A stretch of 64,000 nt of DNA, taken from positions 2,170,001 through 2,234,000 of the forward strand of contig NZ_CP070977.1 in NCBI RefSeq assembly GCF_018417535.1, in the 5' to 3' direction. The stretch comes from Burkholderia pyrrocinia (lineage in GTDB: Bacteria > Pseudomonadota > Gammaproteobacteria > Burkholderiales > Burkholderiaceae). Position 1 is the stretch's first letter. Each line of letters starts with the position of its first letter. Below are positions 35,970 through 44,935 of the stretch, one piece after another. A program made the position numbers and the translations under genes. Below the pieces are notes generated by a model. The model had not been told where the DNA came from. It searched no databases and saw nothing but the letters and a program-made list of their open reading frames with translations.

Positions 35970-36053
35970 CCTCAATAGAGGGATAAACGTCCTCATTATA
36001 GGGATTTTTTGACGAATCCTCAATAGAAGGCCATTCATCCCCACTTTGAGGAT
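35970..36053. promoter_or_regulatory. Cluster of CCTC-type inverted repeats upstream of the MNT gene
   Basis: Three related palindromic sites, CCTCAATAGAGGGA (35970), CCTCATTATAGGGA (35991) and CCTCAATAGAAGG (36018), are spaced 21 and 27 bp apart. A fourth inverted half-like site CTTTGAGGAT begins near 36044. They bracket the likely promoter of the MNT gene. The winged-helix domain of that protein is the obvious candidate to bind them (autoregulation). Confidence 0.65.
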
Positions 36054-36068
36054 TCTCACTGCCGTCAC

Positions 36069-36141
36069 CGAGGGGCTCAGGGCCGACGAGTCGCCCCTCG
36101 GACAAGCCGATGCCCCGGGGGTCCATGACTCCCGGGGCATC
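36069..36141. other. Two adjacent hairpins near the edge of the HEPN/MNT insertion
   Basis: Stem 1 pairs CGAGGGG (36069-36075) with CCCCTCG (36094-36100). Stem 2 pairs GATGCCCCGGG (36109-36119) with CCCGGGGCATC (36131-36141), an 11-bp perfect stem with an 11-nt loop. Neither is followed by a T-run. Stem 2 lies about 108 bp after the S10 peptidase stop on the minus strand and may be a rho-dependent or stabilising structure. Confidence 0.4.
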
Positions 36142-36248
36142 CTGGAGAACGGCAGCACCGCCATCGACACACGCCGCATGAAGAGTCGAGGCGCGTGGCC
36201 GGGCTGCGTTTTTACGTCACGGCAGGCGGCGCAAGCCGCCCGCCGCGC

Positions 36249-38087
36249 TTACTGCCCCTGCTGCTTCAATTGCTGCTGCTTGAGCTGCTGCGTACGCGCC
36301 TGCAGCTTCAGCACGCGCTGCAGCGCGGTGCGATTCGCGAGGATGCCGTCGTAGAAGTTGGCGAGATCGCCCTTCAGCGCGGTTCGCGACGCGTCGTTCA
36401 GGTAGATCATGTGGCCCGACGGGTAGTTCTTGATCGTCAGGTTCTGCGCCTTGATCGTCGGATCGAGCGGCATCTGCGCGAGCGTCAGCTCCGTCTGGTG
36501 GAACGGCGTGACCGAATCGAAATAGCCGTTCGCCGACAGCACCTTCAGGTCCGGGTTCACGCTCATCGTCGACGCGAGGTCGCCGGCCGTGTACAGCGTA
36601 TTGCCGCCGCCCTTGTTCGCGCCGGTCGGGTCCGTGTGGCTGAAGTCCCAGTTGTTGAAGACCTGGTCGTTCAGGTCCACGAACGACGACGTCGACGTGT
36701 ACTTGAGGTCGGTGTTGATGTAGCTGTTCCACAGCACCGTGTACGCGCCGCCGACGTTCGTGATCGACGGATCGTTGCTGCCCGAGTTCGGCAGGATGTA
36801 CGGCGCGATGCCCTTGCCCGTGAAGTTCGCGCGACCGTCGTACTGGCCGATCTGCGTGCCCGGCACGAGCGTCAGGAAGAACGTGTACGGCGGGTTGTCG
36901 TTGGACGACGGCACGTTGCCGAGCGCGGCCGGGTTGCCGAAGGTCTGGATCAGCGACGTCGGGTCCGTGCCGATGTACGAGCCCATCTGCTGCGCGGTCT
37001 GCAGGTTCAGGTTCAGCCGCACGTTCACGAAGCCGCCGTCCTGCGGGTTCGGCTTCTGCGCGAGCGGCGCGAGCGTGTTGTCCGCGTAGGCGCGGGCCTG
37101 GACCATGTACGCGTCGAGATCGGTCGGCGTCGGGTTGACCGTCGTCTTCTTCCAATAGAACGCATCGGCCGCGAGCGTCGGGAACGTGCCCGGCGCGGAC
37201 AGCGCGTTCGCGTAGTCGAGGATCGACGACTGCAGCGTGATCCCGTTCAGGTCGATGCCGTCCTCATGCAGCACCCACGACACGACCGCGCTGCGCGCGG
37301 TGCCGTACGACTCGCCGTAAAGGAACTTCGGCGAATTCCAGCGCGAATACTTGGTCAGGTAGCGCTGGATGAAGCGGTCGATCGAGCGCGCATCCTGGTC
37401 GGTGCCCCAGAAGTCCTTGTTCTTCGCCGGGGCGATCGCCGCCGAATAACCGGTGCCGACCGGGTTGATGAACACGAGGTCGGTGCGGTCGAGCAGGCTG
37501 TCGGGGTTGTCGAGCAGCTTGTACGGCGCGGGCGGCGTGAAGTTCGGGAACGACGACTGCAGGCGCTTCGGCCCGTACGAGCCGAGCAGCAGGTAGACCG
37601 ACGACGAGCCGGGGCCGCCGTTGTAGAAGAACGTGACCGGGCGCGGCTTCGACGGGTCCGGATTGTCCTGCGTGTACGCGACGTAGAACATCTTCGCGTT
37701 CGGCGCCGACGTGATCGGATCGATCGTCGTCAGGTGGCCCGTGGTGGCCGTGTACTTGACGGTCTTGCCGCCGATCGTGACCTGGCGGTGCACGACCGCG
37801 GCGCCTTCCGTCGAATCCGTGACCGCGTCGTTCGGCCCGGTGCCGTACACGTCGTTGTCGACGTACGGCTGGTCGGCCGCGGCGGCGGCCGTCGCGTTGG
37901 TGCTGGCCGTCGTGCTGCCGTTGGACGCCGTCGCAGCCGCGGCGGCGGCCGAAGCGGCAGGGCTCGGCCCGTCGTCGCCGCCGCACCCCGTGACGAGCAG
38001 CGCTGCAGCCGCGGCGGCGGCGAGCGGCACGCTCAGAGTCGTTCCGAATAGCGCGAAACCGTCTTTCAAGGACTTCCGTGTCGTCAT
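36249..38087 (-). CDS. S10-family serine carboxypeptidase-like lipoprotein
   Basis: A 612-residue protein. The N-terminus has a lipoprotein signal with lipobox LVTGC (Cys35), followed by a Ser/Ala/Thr-rich linker of about 40 residues, so it is probably anchored in a membrane facing the periplasm or surface. The peptidase shows FFYNGGPGSSS (153-163, oxyanion hole), the nucleophile Ser260 in GESYGT, and a late His in NYPSGHMIYL (about residue 568); the Asp lies in the ANGYFDSVTPF segment. This is the serine carboxypeptidase order Ser-Asp-His. The substrate is unknown. It is followed by the hairpins at 36109-36141. Confidence 0.9.
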   Translation of the reverse strand: MTTRKSLKDGFALFGTTLSVPLAAAAAAALLVTGCGGDDGPSPAASAAAAAATASNGSTTASTNATAAAAADQPYVDNDVYGTGPNDAVTDSTEGAAVVHRQVTIGGKTVKYTATTGHLTTIDPITSAPNAKMFYVAYTQDNPDPSKPRPVTFFYNGGPGSSSVYLLLGSYGPKRLQSSFPNFTPPAPYKLLDNPDSLLDRTDLVFINPVGTGYSAAIAPAKNKDFWGTDQDARSIDRFIQRYLTKYSRWNSPKFLYGESYGTARSAVVSWVLHEDGIDLNGITLQSSILDYANALSAPGTFPTLAADAFYWKKTTVNPTPTDLDAYMVQARAYADNTLAPLAQKPNPQDGGFVNVRLNLNLQTAQQMGSYIGTDPTSLIQTFGNPAALGNVPSSNDNPPYTFFLTLVPGTQIGQYDGRANFTGKGIAPYILPNSGSNDPSITNVGGAYTVLWNSYINTDLKYTSTSSFVDLNDQVFNNWDFSHTDPTGANKGGGNTLYTAGDLASTMSVNPDLKVLSANGYFDSVTPFHQTELTLAQMPLDPTIKAQNLTIKNYPSGHMIYLNDASRTALKGDLANFYDGILANRTALQRVLKLQARTQQLKQQQLKQQGQ

Positions 38088-38644
38088 TATTGCCTCTCGA
38101 ACAGAACGATAAATACCGCCGGCCGCAAAGGATCATTTGCACCGGCGCTCCGCACCGGGAATGCATTCGTTATGCGACGCACTCCGAGTTTTTTACCGGA
38201 TCGGCAAATACCGATCGGCACGATTTACCCCACCCATATTCTTTTGCGACTGCACAATGGAATCAATTCCATTGCGAACGACAATTCAATAATCCGCAGC
38301 AATACGAATGCATTTCACCTATTCGCATGCGCACAAAATCGACGGCAAAACGGTGCCCCGCAAAGCCCGCCCGACAAGGCGGCCTCGCTGAGAATAGACG
38401 AACAATCCCCGTCGGCGAGATGCCGATTAATCGTAAAACGGCGACCAATCGCAGCTCGAGCCGATTTAATAAAATCGAAAGGATCGATTAACCAAACGGA
38501 AAGGAATATCTCGTATCAGGAATTTATTAAATTAAGTGAAAATACCGGCGCATAATAGGTTCCTGATTTACCGCCGTAAAGTAATAATTTGTTACAGCGC
38601 TCGCCATTCGGATAAAAGGCGGCACGGGACCGATTCCAGCGACG
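38088..38644. other. AT-rich gene-free spacer
   Basis: About 560 bp, markedly AT-rich compared with both neighbours, notably 38210-38600. Two short overlapping plus-strand frames (about 130 residues each) lack recognised domains and show no codon bias like real genes. It should hold the promoter of the S10 peptidase. Confidence 0.6.
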
Positions 38645-38675
38645 AAAAAGAAAAAGCCGGACGGCTGTCCGGCTT
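38645..38675 (-). terminator. Terminator of the oligomer hydrolase gene
   Basis: Stem AAGCCGGAC/GTCCGGCTT (38654-38662 and 38667-38675) with a 4-nt loop. On the minus strand it is followed by TTTCTTTTTC. Confidence 0.85.
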
Positions 38676-38700
38676 CGTGATGGCGGTACTGCAGGTGCCG

Positions 38701-40791
38701 TCAGAGCGGCACGTCGATCGCGCCGGCGCCGGTCGTGATTGCGTTCACGCCCGGCGCGGCCGAGATCGGCGGCAGGTTCGCGCTCGTCAGCGCGGGCGCG
38801 GCGCCCGGCGTGCCGCCGCGCGGCACCGTGCGGATCACCTGCGACGGCGGCAGCGGCGCGCCGTTCTTCAGGTGCCGCCACATCAGGTTCAGCGCCTGCA
38901 GGTTGTAGTAGTGGACCGGCACGAAGCGCGTGTCGAAGCCCGCGACGGGCAGGAACGCGTCGAAGTGCTGGCCGTTCGTCACCTCGTAGAACACGAGCTG
39001 GCTGCGGCCGCCCTCGCTGATGCCGTTCTGCGCGACGTACGCGCGCGACGCGTGGTTCACCGGCACGAGCGCGTCGCTGCGGCCCTGCACGATGATCGCC
39101 GGCTTGCCCTGCAGGTTCGCGTTCACGCGCACCGCGTCGACGTTCGCGGGCATCCCGAGCATTCCGTTCGTCCACAGCTGGCGCAGGCACAGCGCACCCG
39201 CGAAGCTCGCATCGGGCGTCGCGAGCCGGTGGTCGACGCCCGCGCCCGTGTTGAACACGAGGTCGATGCCGGCCGTCGGCGGCACGCCGTTGCCGACGCC
39301 GAACACGGCCGGCATCGGCGATGTGGCGGGCGGCGCGACCGCGCCCGTCGCCGGGTTGATCGTCGCGAAACTGAAATTGCACAGGTTGTCGGTCACGCGC
39401 GAGCGCGTGTACGCGTTCGCATAGGTGACCGCGATCGCCGGAATCGCCTGCGAATCCCACATCGGCGCTTGCAGCAGGTCGGAATCGGCGAGATAACCGG
39501 CCGCGTGGAGCTGCGCGAGCGCGTCGGCGGCCTGGCTCTGCGTGTCGGCGCCCGACACGAGCCCGGCCGCGGCGAGCGTCGCGCAGCGCTGCGTGCGGAT
39601 CGACTGCGTGGTCGCGGCCGGCAGCGCGCTCAGGTACGGCGCGCCGGCGAGCGACGCCGACGCGGCCGCGCACGGCTGCAGCAGGTTCGCGAGCGTCGCA
39701 TAGTCGGCCAGCGGCCGGCCGAACGACGGCACGGGCTGGCCGCCCGTGCGCACGATCGCGTTCGGCGCCATCCGCACGTTGATCTGCGGTTCGCCGACCA
39801 CGACCGCGGTAATCCAGCCGCGGCTGTCCTGCTCGGCCGCCGCGAGCGACGCGCCGCCGCCGTTGCTGACGGACGCGGCGATCGTCGTGATGTCGCCCGC
39901 GCGATAGCGCACGCCGTGATGCGAGCCGTCGATCAGCGGTCCGAACTGCTCGTTGAGCGCCCAGTACGCGAACTCGACCGACTGCAGCGTCACGCGCCCC
40001 CAGTCCTGCTCGGGATTCTGCTGCGAATGGGCGTGCTTGAACGCATAGCGGTTCGGGAAGCGGCTGTTGAACGCGGCGAGATCACCGCTCGTCACGTTCG
40101 CGGTAAACAGGCTCGCGGTGCCGGCGAGCACCGCGTTGGCGAGCGTGCCGTCGATCAGCGTGACGGTATCGGAGCCGAGCTCGTGCGCGCCGTTGCCGCC
40201 GCCCTTGTCGTTGTACGCGACCGCGCAGCCGCGCTTGAGCGCCCACTCGCCGGCCGCGGAGATCGCGCCGTACACGCCGCGCGAGCCCGACGACGTCGCG
40301 GTGACGATGCACGGCTGCGCGGGATCGAAGCTGGCGGGCACCTGCACGAGCAGCGTCACGTTCTTGCTGCCGCTGCCGTCGTCGGAATACGCGAGATATT
40401 CGGTGCCGGGGATCTTGCCTTCGCCGAGCGTGTCGTTGCCGGCGAGGTCGACGTTCGGCCCCCAGAAGCGGCCGTAGCCGCCGTTCGCGCTCATGTCGAC
40501 GAGCGCGCGGTAGTTCGACCAGATCGCGAGACGGCGCAGCTCGGCGCTTGTCGGCCGGGATGGATTCGCAAAGCCGGGCGCGCTCGCCGCCGCGAGGCCC
40601 GTCTTGCCGAGGCCGGCCGTCAGCAGGTCGTCGCTCGCGCCGTCGTAGGCCGTCGTGCGCACGCTGCCGGACACGAAGCCGGGCAACCGGTTGCGCTCGG
40701 CCGAATCGTCGCCGTTGCAGGCGCCGAGCACCGCGACTGCGGCCAGCGCCGCGCCGAACACCACCCGCCTGCCCCACCCGAGCTTCGCCAT
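38701..40791 (-). CDS. D-(-)-3-hydroxybutyrate oligomer hydrolase
   Basis: A 696-residue protein. The ATG at 40791 gives a lipoprotein-like signal with VLGAC (Cys25). It matches hydroxybutyrate oligomer hydrolases, which split 3HB dimers and oligomers during polyhydroxybutyrate breakdown. The serine Ser309 in SVSNGGG is the likely nucleophile, and the GTEYLAYSDDGSGSKNVTLLVQVP and SGSRGVYGAISAAGEWALKRG segments are typical. A lipobox suggests export or anchoring. A 37-residue upstream extension has no family support. It is 38 bp from nothing coding on its 3' side except the terminator. Confidence 0.88.
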   Translation of the reverse strand: MAKLGWGRRVVFGAALAAVAVLGACNGDDSAERNRLPGFVSGSVRTTAYDGASDDLLTAGLGKTGLAAASAPGFANPSRPTSAELRRLAIWSNYRALVDMSANGGYGRFWGPNVDLAGNDTLGEGKIPGTEYLAYSDDGSGSKNVTLLVQVPASFDPAQPCIVTATSSGSRGVYGAISAAGEWALKRGCAVAYNDKGGGNGAHELGSDTVTLIDGTLANAVLAGTASLFTANVTSGDLAAFNSRFPNRYAFKHAHSQQNPEQDWGRVTLQSVEFAYWALNEQFGPLIDGSHHGVRYRAGDITTIAASVSNGGGASLAAAEQDSRGWITAVVVGEPQINVRMAPNAIVRTGGQPVPSFGRPLADYATLANLLQPCAAASASLAGAPYLSALPAATTQSIRTQRCATLAAAGLVSGADTQSQAADALAQLHAAGYLADSDLLQAPMWDSQAIPAIAVTYANAYTRSRVTDNLCNFSFATINPATGAVAPPATSPMPAVFGVGNGVPPTAGIDLVFNTGAGVDHRLATPDASFAGALCLRQLWTNGMLGMPANVDAVRVNANLQGKPAIIVQGRSDALVPVNHASRAYVAQNGISEGGRSQLVFYEVTNGQHFDAFLPVAGFDTRFVPVHYYNLQALNLMWRHLKNGAPLPPSQVIRTVPRGGTPGAAPALTSANLPPISAAPGVNAITTGAGAIDVPL

Positions 40792-40929
40792 CGCCGCCCT
40801 CTCGATCTCGTTATCGGGCCGCCGCCGCGTCGCGCGCGGTTCGCGGCTTCTGAAGCGCAAACGGGCCCCGGCACGCCGGGGCCCGCCTGAAAGCGGGCGC
40901 ACGCGGCGCTCGCGCGCCGCCGCCCGGCA

Positions 40930-41295
40930 TCACTGCTGCTGAACCGTCAGCTTGTTGGTGACCGACGTCACGCCCTTCACGCCCTTGGCTGCGGCTTCGG
41001 CCTTGTCGATCTGTGCCTGTTCGGGCATCGTGCCCTCCAGCGTGATCGCGCCGCCCTTCGAACGCACGACGAGGTTCGACACATTCTCGCCGGATTCCTT
41101 AGAAATCGCCTTGCGCACCGCGTAGCCGAGCTTGCGGTTCGCCTTCTTCGCGGTTTTCGCGGCGGCCTTCGGCGCGCTCGTCGCGGCCGCCGGCGCTTCA
41201 GTTGCCGCCGCATCGCTCGACTGCGCATACACGCTGCCCGACAGACAGGCCGCCACGGCGGCGACGCCCAACGCTCTCAACACGATCGACTTCAT
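40930..41295 (-). CDS. Exported BON-domain protein
   Basis: A 121-residue precursor with a signal peptide (residues 1-25, ending SVYAQ). An Ala/Lys-rich linker of about 30 residues leads to a BON domain (about 55-120) with VRKAISKESGENVSNLVVRSKGGAITLEGTMPEQAQIDKAEAAAKGVKGVTSVTNKL. BON domains bind phospholipid or appear in OsmY-like stress proteins. It is probably periplasmic. It lies 138 bp before the oligomer hydrolase start on the same strand and may share its transcript. Confidence 0.85.
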   Translation of the reverse strand: MKSIVLRALGVAAVAACLSGSVYAQSSDAAATEAPAAATSAPKAAAKTAKKANRKLGYAVRKAISKESGENVSNLVVRSKGGAITLEGTMPEQAQIDKAEAAAKGVKGVTSVTNKLTVQQQ

Positions 41296-41725
41296 GCTAT
41301 CTCCTTGTAACTCCGGAACGGCCGTGCACAGTACGGCCGGATACCCCCAAAGACAGCCGGCCCGCGCGCGAACGGGCGGGACAGCCGGTGATTTCCACGG
41401 CGATGCGAGAGAGGCGAGACGGGCCGGCAGCCGGCGCGCGCGAAAGCGGGCCGGCCGGGCCGGACAGCCGCCGGCCGGACGCGCCCGGTCTCATTGCGTG
41501 CCGGGTCGCGCGCGAATCGGGCGCGGCTGCGTCGCACAATGTAATCCAGCGCCCGCGGAAGCGCAAAGCTTTTGACGCGGCGCCGCCCGCCGCTGTCGCC
41601 GCAGCGCCGCGCCGCGGCGCCCGACTCGCGCATGCGCGGCGAAACCGGGTACCATCGCCGCGAGAATCCGCATCGTCCGTGACGACCGTCATCGATGCGT
41701 CACGCCAGCGTCATTCGCCGATCCC

Positions 41726-43168
41726 ATGAAGCCTGCCCGCCCTCGCCCGCCTCGCCGTATCCTCGCCCGCTTCGTCGCGGTGTCGTGGCGCGACCTCGCG
41801 CTGTCGATCGGCCCGACCGTGCTGCTCGCCGCCGCGGCCGTCTGGCTCGCGGTCAGGCTGATCCAGCCGGCGCCGCCGTCCACGCTCGTGATCTCGGCCG
41901 GGCCGCCCGGCAGCACATACTGGAACGCCGCGCAGAAATACAAGGCCATCCTCGCGAAGAACGGCGTCACGCTCGACGTCGAATCGTCCGAAGGCTCCGC
42001 GCAGAACCTCGCGCGGCTGTCGAACCCGAACGCGCCGGTCGACGTCGGTTTCGTGCAGAGCGGCATCGGCCCGAAGGAGCGCGACGACCAGCTCGTGTCG
42101 CTCGGCAGCATCGGCTACGTGCCGCTCGCGATCATGTACCGCGGCCCGATCGTCGCGCGCCTGTCCGACTTCAAGGGCAAGCGGCTCGCGCTCGGCGCGG
42201 AAGGCAGCGGCGCGCGCGAGCTGAGCCTCGCGCTGCTGAAGATGAACGGCATCGTGCCGGGCGGCCCGACCGAACTGCTGCCGACGGCCGGCGAGGACGC
42301 CGCGACCGCGCTGCTCGACGGCAAGATCGACGCGGCGTTCCTGTCCGGCGACTCGACGCAGATCCCGGTGATGGCGAAGCTGTTCCGCGCGCCCGGCGTG
42401 CACGTGTACTCGTTCACGCAGGCCGAGGCGTACGCACGGCGCTTCCCGTACCTGACCGCGATCACGCTGCCGATGGGCGTCTACGATCTCGGCCAGAACC
42501 TGCCGCCCGCCGACATCCATACGGTCGCGCCGACCATCGAGCTGGTCGCGCGCGACACGCTGCACCCGGCGCTGTCCGACCTGCTGATCGAGGCCGCGCG
42601 CGAGGTACACGGCCACGCGACGATCCTGCAGCACGCAGGCGAATTCCCGTCGCCCGTGACGCGCGGCTTCCAGCTCTCCGACGACGCCGCGCGCTACTAC
42701 AAGTCGGGCAAGACCTTCCTGTACCGCCGGCTGCCGTTCTGGGTCGCGAGCCTCGTCGACCGGCTGCTCGTCGTGATCGTGCCGCTGATCGTCGTGCTGA
42801 TCCCCGGGCTGCGGCTCGTGCCGTCGCTGTACGGCTGGCGCGTGCGCTCGCGCATCTACCGCTGGTACGGCGCGCTGATCGCGCTCGAGCGCCGCGCGCT
42901 CGGCGAGCACACGGCCGAGGAGCGCGTCCGGTTGCTCGACGAGCTCGACGACATCGAGGAAGCCGTGAACCGGATGAAGATGCCGCTCGCGTACGCCGGG
43001 CAGTTCTACGTGCTGCGCGAGCACATCGGCTTCGTGCGCGAGCGGCTCACCGCGCACGACCAGGACACGCCGGCGGGCCCGCCCGGCGCCGGCGGCCAGC
43101 CGCAGGCACGCGCCGACGCCCCGCCGCCGGCCGGCGCTCCCCCCCGGGCGACTCCCGGTTCCGCATAA
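41726..43168 (+). CDS. Membrane-anchored TAXI-type TRAP solute-binding protein
   Basis: A 480-residue protein. An N-terminal membrane anchor (about residues 25-46) is followed by a TAXI binding domain starting LVISAGPPGSTYWNAAQKYKAIL and containing DVGFVQSGI and GYVPLAIMYRGP. A second hydrophobic stretch (about 345-370, RLLVVIVPLIVVLIPGLRLV) precedes a cytoplasmic helical tail with LLDELDDIEEAVNRM. Classical TAXI proteins are free in the periplasm; this one is anchored at both sides. No TRAP permease genes adjoin it. A Pro/Ala/Gly-rich tail ends the chain. Confidence 0.78.
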   Translation: MKPARPRPPRRILARFVAVSWRDLALSIGPTVLLAAAAVWLAVRLIQPAPPSTLVISAGPPGSTYWNAAQKYKAILAKNGVTLDVESSEGSAQNLARLSNPNAPVDVGFVQSGIGPKERDDQLVSLGSIGYVPLAIMYRGPIVARLSDFKGKRLALGAEGSGARELSLALLKMNGIVPGGPTELLPTAGEDAATALLDGKIDAAFLSGDSTQIPVMAKLFRAPGVHVYSFTQAEAYARRFPYLTAITLPMGVYDLGQNLPPADIHTVAPTIELVARDTLHPALSDLLIEAAREVHGHATILQHAGEFPSPVTRGFQLSDDAARYYKSGKTFLYRRLPFWVASLVDRLLVVIVPLIVVLIPGLRLVPSLYGWRVRSRIYRWYGALIALERRALGEHTAEERVRLLDELDDIEEAVNRMKMPLAYAGQFYVLREHIGFVRERLTAHDQDTPAGPPGAGGQPQARADAPPPAGAPPRATPGSA

Positions 43169-43252
43169 GCGGACGATCCGCGATCATTGCTGCAAGCGCG
43201 CACCGCCGCGTACCATGGAGGCCGCCGCACGCCCCACCCTCTGGAGATCGTC

Positions 43253-43891
43253 ATGACAACCGGCCTCGATACCGCCCAGCCCGCCTGGTTCTTCGACTTC
43301 GTGTCGCCGTTCTCCTATCTGCTGCTCGAACAGCACGACAAGTGGCCGGACGTGCCGTTCGAGCCGGTCGCCGTGTCGCTCATCGACCTGCAGCGCCACT
43401 GGGGGCAACGCCCGAGCGCCGACGTGCCGGCCAAGCGCGTGTTCACGTACCGTCACGCGCTGTTTCGCGCGGAACAGCTCGGCATCCGCTTCAAGATGCC
43501 GCCCGCGCACCCGTTCGAGTCCGACAAGGTGCTGCGCCTCGCGATCGCGCTGCGCGCCGATATCGCAACCGTGCTGGAGATGTTCCGCTTCATCTGGCGC
43601 GACGGCAACGATCCGTCGACGCCGGAAGGTTTCGCGGCGCTGTGCGAACGGGTCGGCGTCGGCCACGGCGACGAACTGATCGAATTCGAGGAGACGAGTG
43701 CGCAACTGGCCCGCAACAACGCCGACGCGATCGCGCTCGGCGTGTTCGGCGTGCCGACGTTCTGGATGAACCAGCAACTGTTCTGGGGCGAGGACGCGCT
43801 GCCGATGGTGCTGTACTGCGCGCGCACGCCGAACTGGCTCGAATCGCGCGAGGTCAAGCGGATCAGCGCGCTGCCGAAGGGTCGTGCGTGA
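43253..43891 (+). CDS. 2-hydroxychromene-2-carboxylate isomerase-like (DsbA-fold)
   Basis: A 212-residue kappa-class GST/DsbA-fold protein. The N-terminal FFDFVSPFSYLLLEQ shows the catalytic Ser in place of the CxxC motif, as in NahD/HCCA isomerases. A GVFGVPTFWMNQQLFWGED segment holds the cis-Pro. Members isomerise a chromene carboxylate in naphthalene breakdown but many are glutathione-linked proteins of unknown substrate. TGGAGATCG precedes the ATG at 43253. It lies 84 bp after the TAXI gene and just before a LysR regulator. Confidence 0.83.
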   Translation: MTTGLDTAQPAWFFDFVSPFSYLLLEQHDKWPDVPFEPVAVSLIDLQRHWGQRPSADVPAKRVFTYRHALFRAEQLGIRFKMPPAHPFESDKVLRLAIALRADIATVLEMFRFIWRDGNDPSTPEGFAALCERVGVGHGDELIEFEETSAQLARNNADAIALGVFGVPTFWMNQQLFWGEDALPMVLYCARTPNWLESREVKRISALPKGRA

Positions 43892-43971
43892 TGGCCGGCG
43901 TGATGGCCGGTATCACGCACGGCAACGCGCGGCTGCGGTAAGGTTAGGCTTCGCCCGAATCACCCCTACCG

Positions 43972-44919
43972 ATGGAAGACGACGACCGTACCGCCTCGCT
44001 CGACATCTGGCTCGTGCGCGTATTGCGCACGCTGCTGCTCGAGCGCAGCGTCACGCAGGCCGCGTTGCGGCTGAACCAGACCCAGCCCGCGATCAGCACC
44101 GCGCTGCGCAAGCTGCGCGAGACGCTGAACGACCCGATCCTCGTGCGCGGCAAATCCGGGATGGTGCCGACCGAATACGGCGCGTCGCTGCTCGAAGCCG
44201 CGCAGCGCGCGCTACGCGAAGTCGACTTCATCGCGACGCCGCACGGCGACTTCGACCCGTCGTCCGCGCGCCGCACGTTCCGCGTCGCCGCGCCCGACTA
44301 CCTGAACGATTTCTTCATGCCGACGCTGATCGAGCGCTTTCGCGACGCGGCGCCGCATGCGCATCTGGAAATCGACTCGCTGAATCCCGCGCTCGACCAC
44401 GCGGGCGCGCTCGAATCGGGCGCGCTCGATCTCGTGATCGGCAACTGGCCGAAGCCCGACCCGCAGTTCGCGCGCCAGGACCTGTTCTCCGACACGATCG
44501 TGTGTCTGATGCGCGAAGCGCACCCGCTCGCGCACGTACCGCTCACGCGCGAAGCGTATGCGGCGGCGGCGCACGTCGCGCCGACGCCATACACCGGCGA
44601 CAAGCGCAACGCGATCGAGATCGGCCTCGGGCGCGCGCGCCTCACGCGGCGCATCGTGACGACGCTGCCGTACTTCGGGATCGTGCCGCAGGTGCTGCTG
44701 CAGTCGGACCTGATCTTCACGACGACGCGCCGCTTCGCGACGCACTATGCGCAGTTGCTGCCGCTCGTCGTCGTCACGCCGCCCGTGCCGTTCCCGCGCA
44801 TCAAGAGCTACCTGCTCACGCATCCGCAGCCCGACCGCCCGACCGACATCGCGTGGCTGTGCGCGCTGATGCAGAGCGTGTCCGACGAGCTGACGGTCGC
44901 CCGCAGCCGCAAGCGCTGA
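43972..44919 (+). CDS. LysR-family transcriptional regulator
   Basis: A 315-residue regulator. The N-terminal winged helix covers residues 8-67 (LVRVLRTLLLERSVTQAALRLNQTQPAISTALRKLRETLNDPILVRGKSGMVPT), with a linker helix and an inducer-binding domain from about 95 to 305. The domain has DYLNDFFMPTLIERFRDAAPHAHLEIDSL, typical of the family. Regulated genes are unknown; it lies downstream of the isomerase and faces the NTF2-like gene convergently, so it may control the isomerase or act elsewhere. Confidence 0.9.
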   Translation: MEDDDRTASLDIWLVRVLRTLLLERSVTQAALRLNQTQPAISTALRKLRETLNDPILVRGKSGMVPTEYGASLLEAAQRALREVDFIATPHGDFDPSSARRTFRVAAPDYLNDFFMPTLIERFRDAAPHAHLEIDSLNPALDHAGALESGALDLVIGNWPKPDPQFARQDLFSDTIVCLMREAHPLAHVPLTREAYAAAAHVAPTPYTGDKRNAIEIGLGRARLTRRIVTTLPYFGIVPQVLLQSDLIFTTTRRFATHYAQLLPLVVVTPPVPFPRIKSYLLTHPQPDRPTDIAWLCALMQSVSDELTVARSRKR

Positions 44920-44935
44920 TACGCGGCGCGGCCGC

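Noticed and set aside
38078-38555. Two overlapping plus-strand frames of about 130 codons in the AT-rich spacer
   Set aside because: No domain, no ribosome binding site of note, and composition unlike neighbouring genes.
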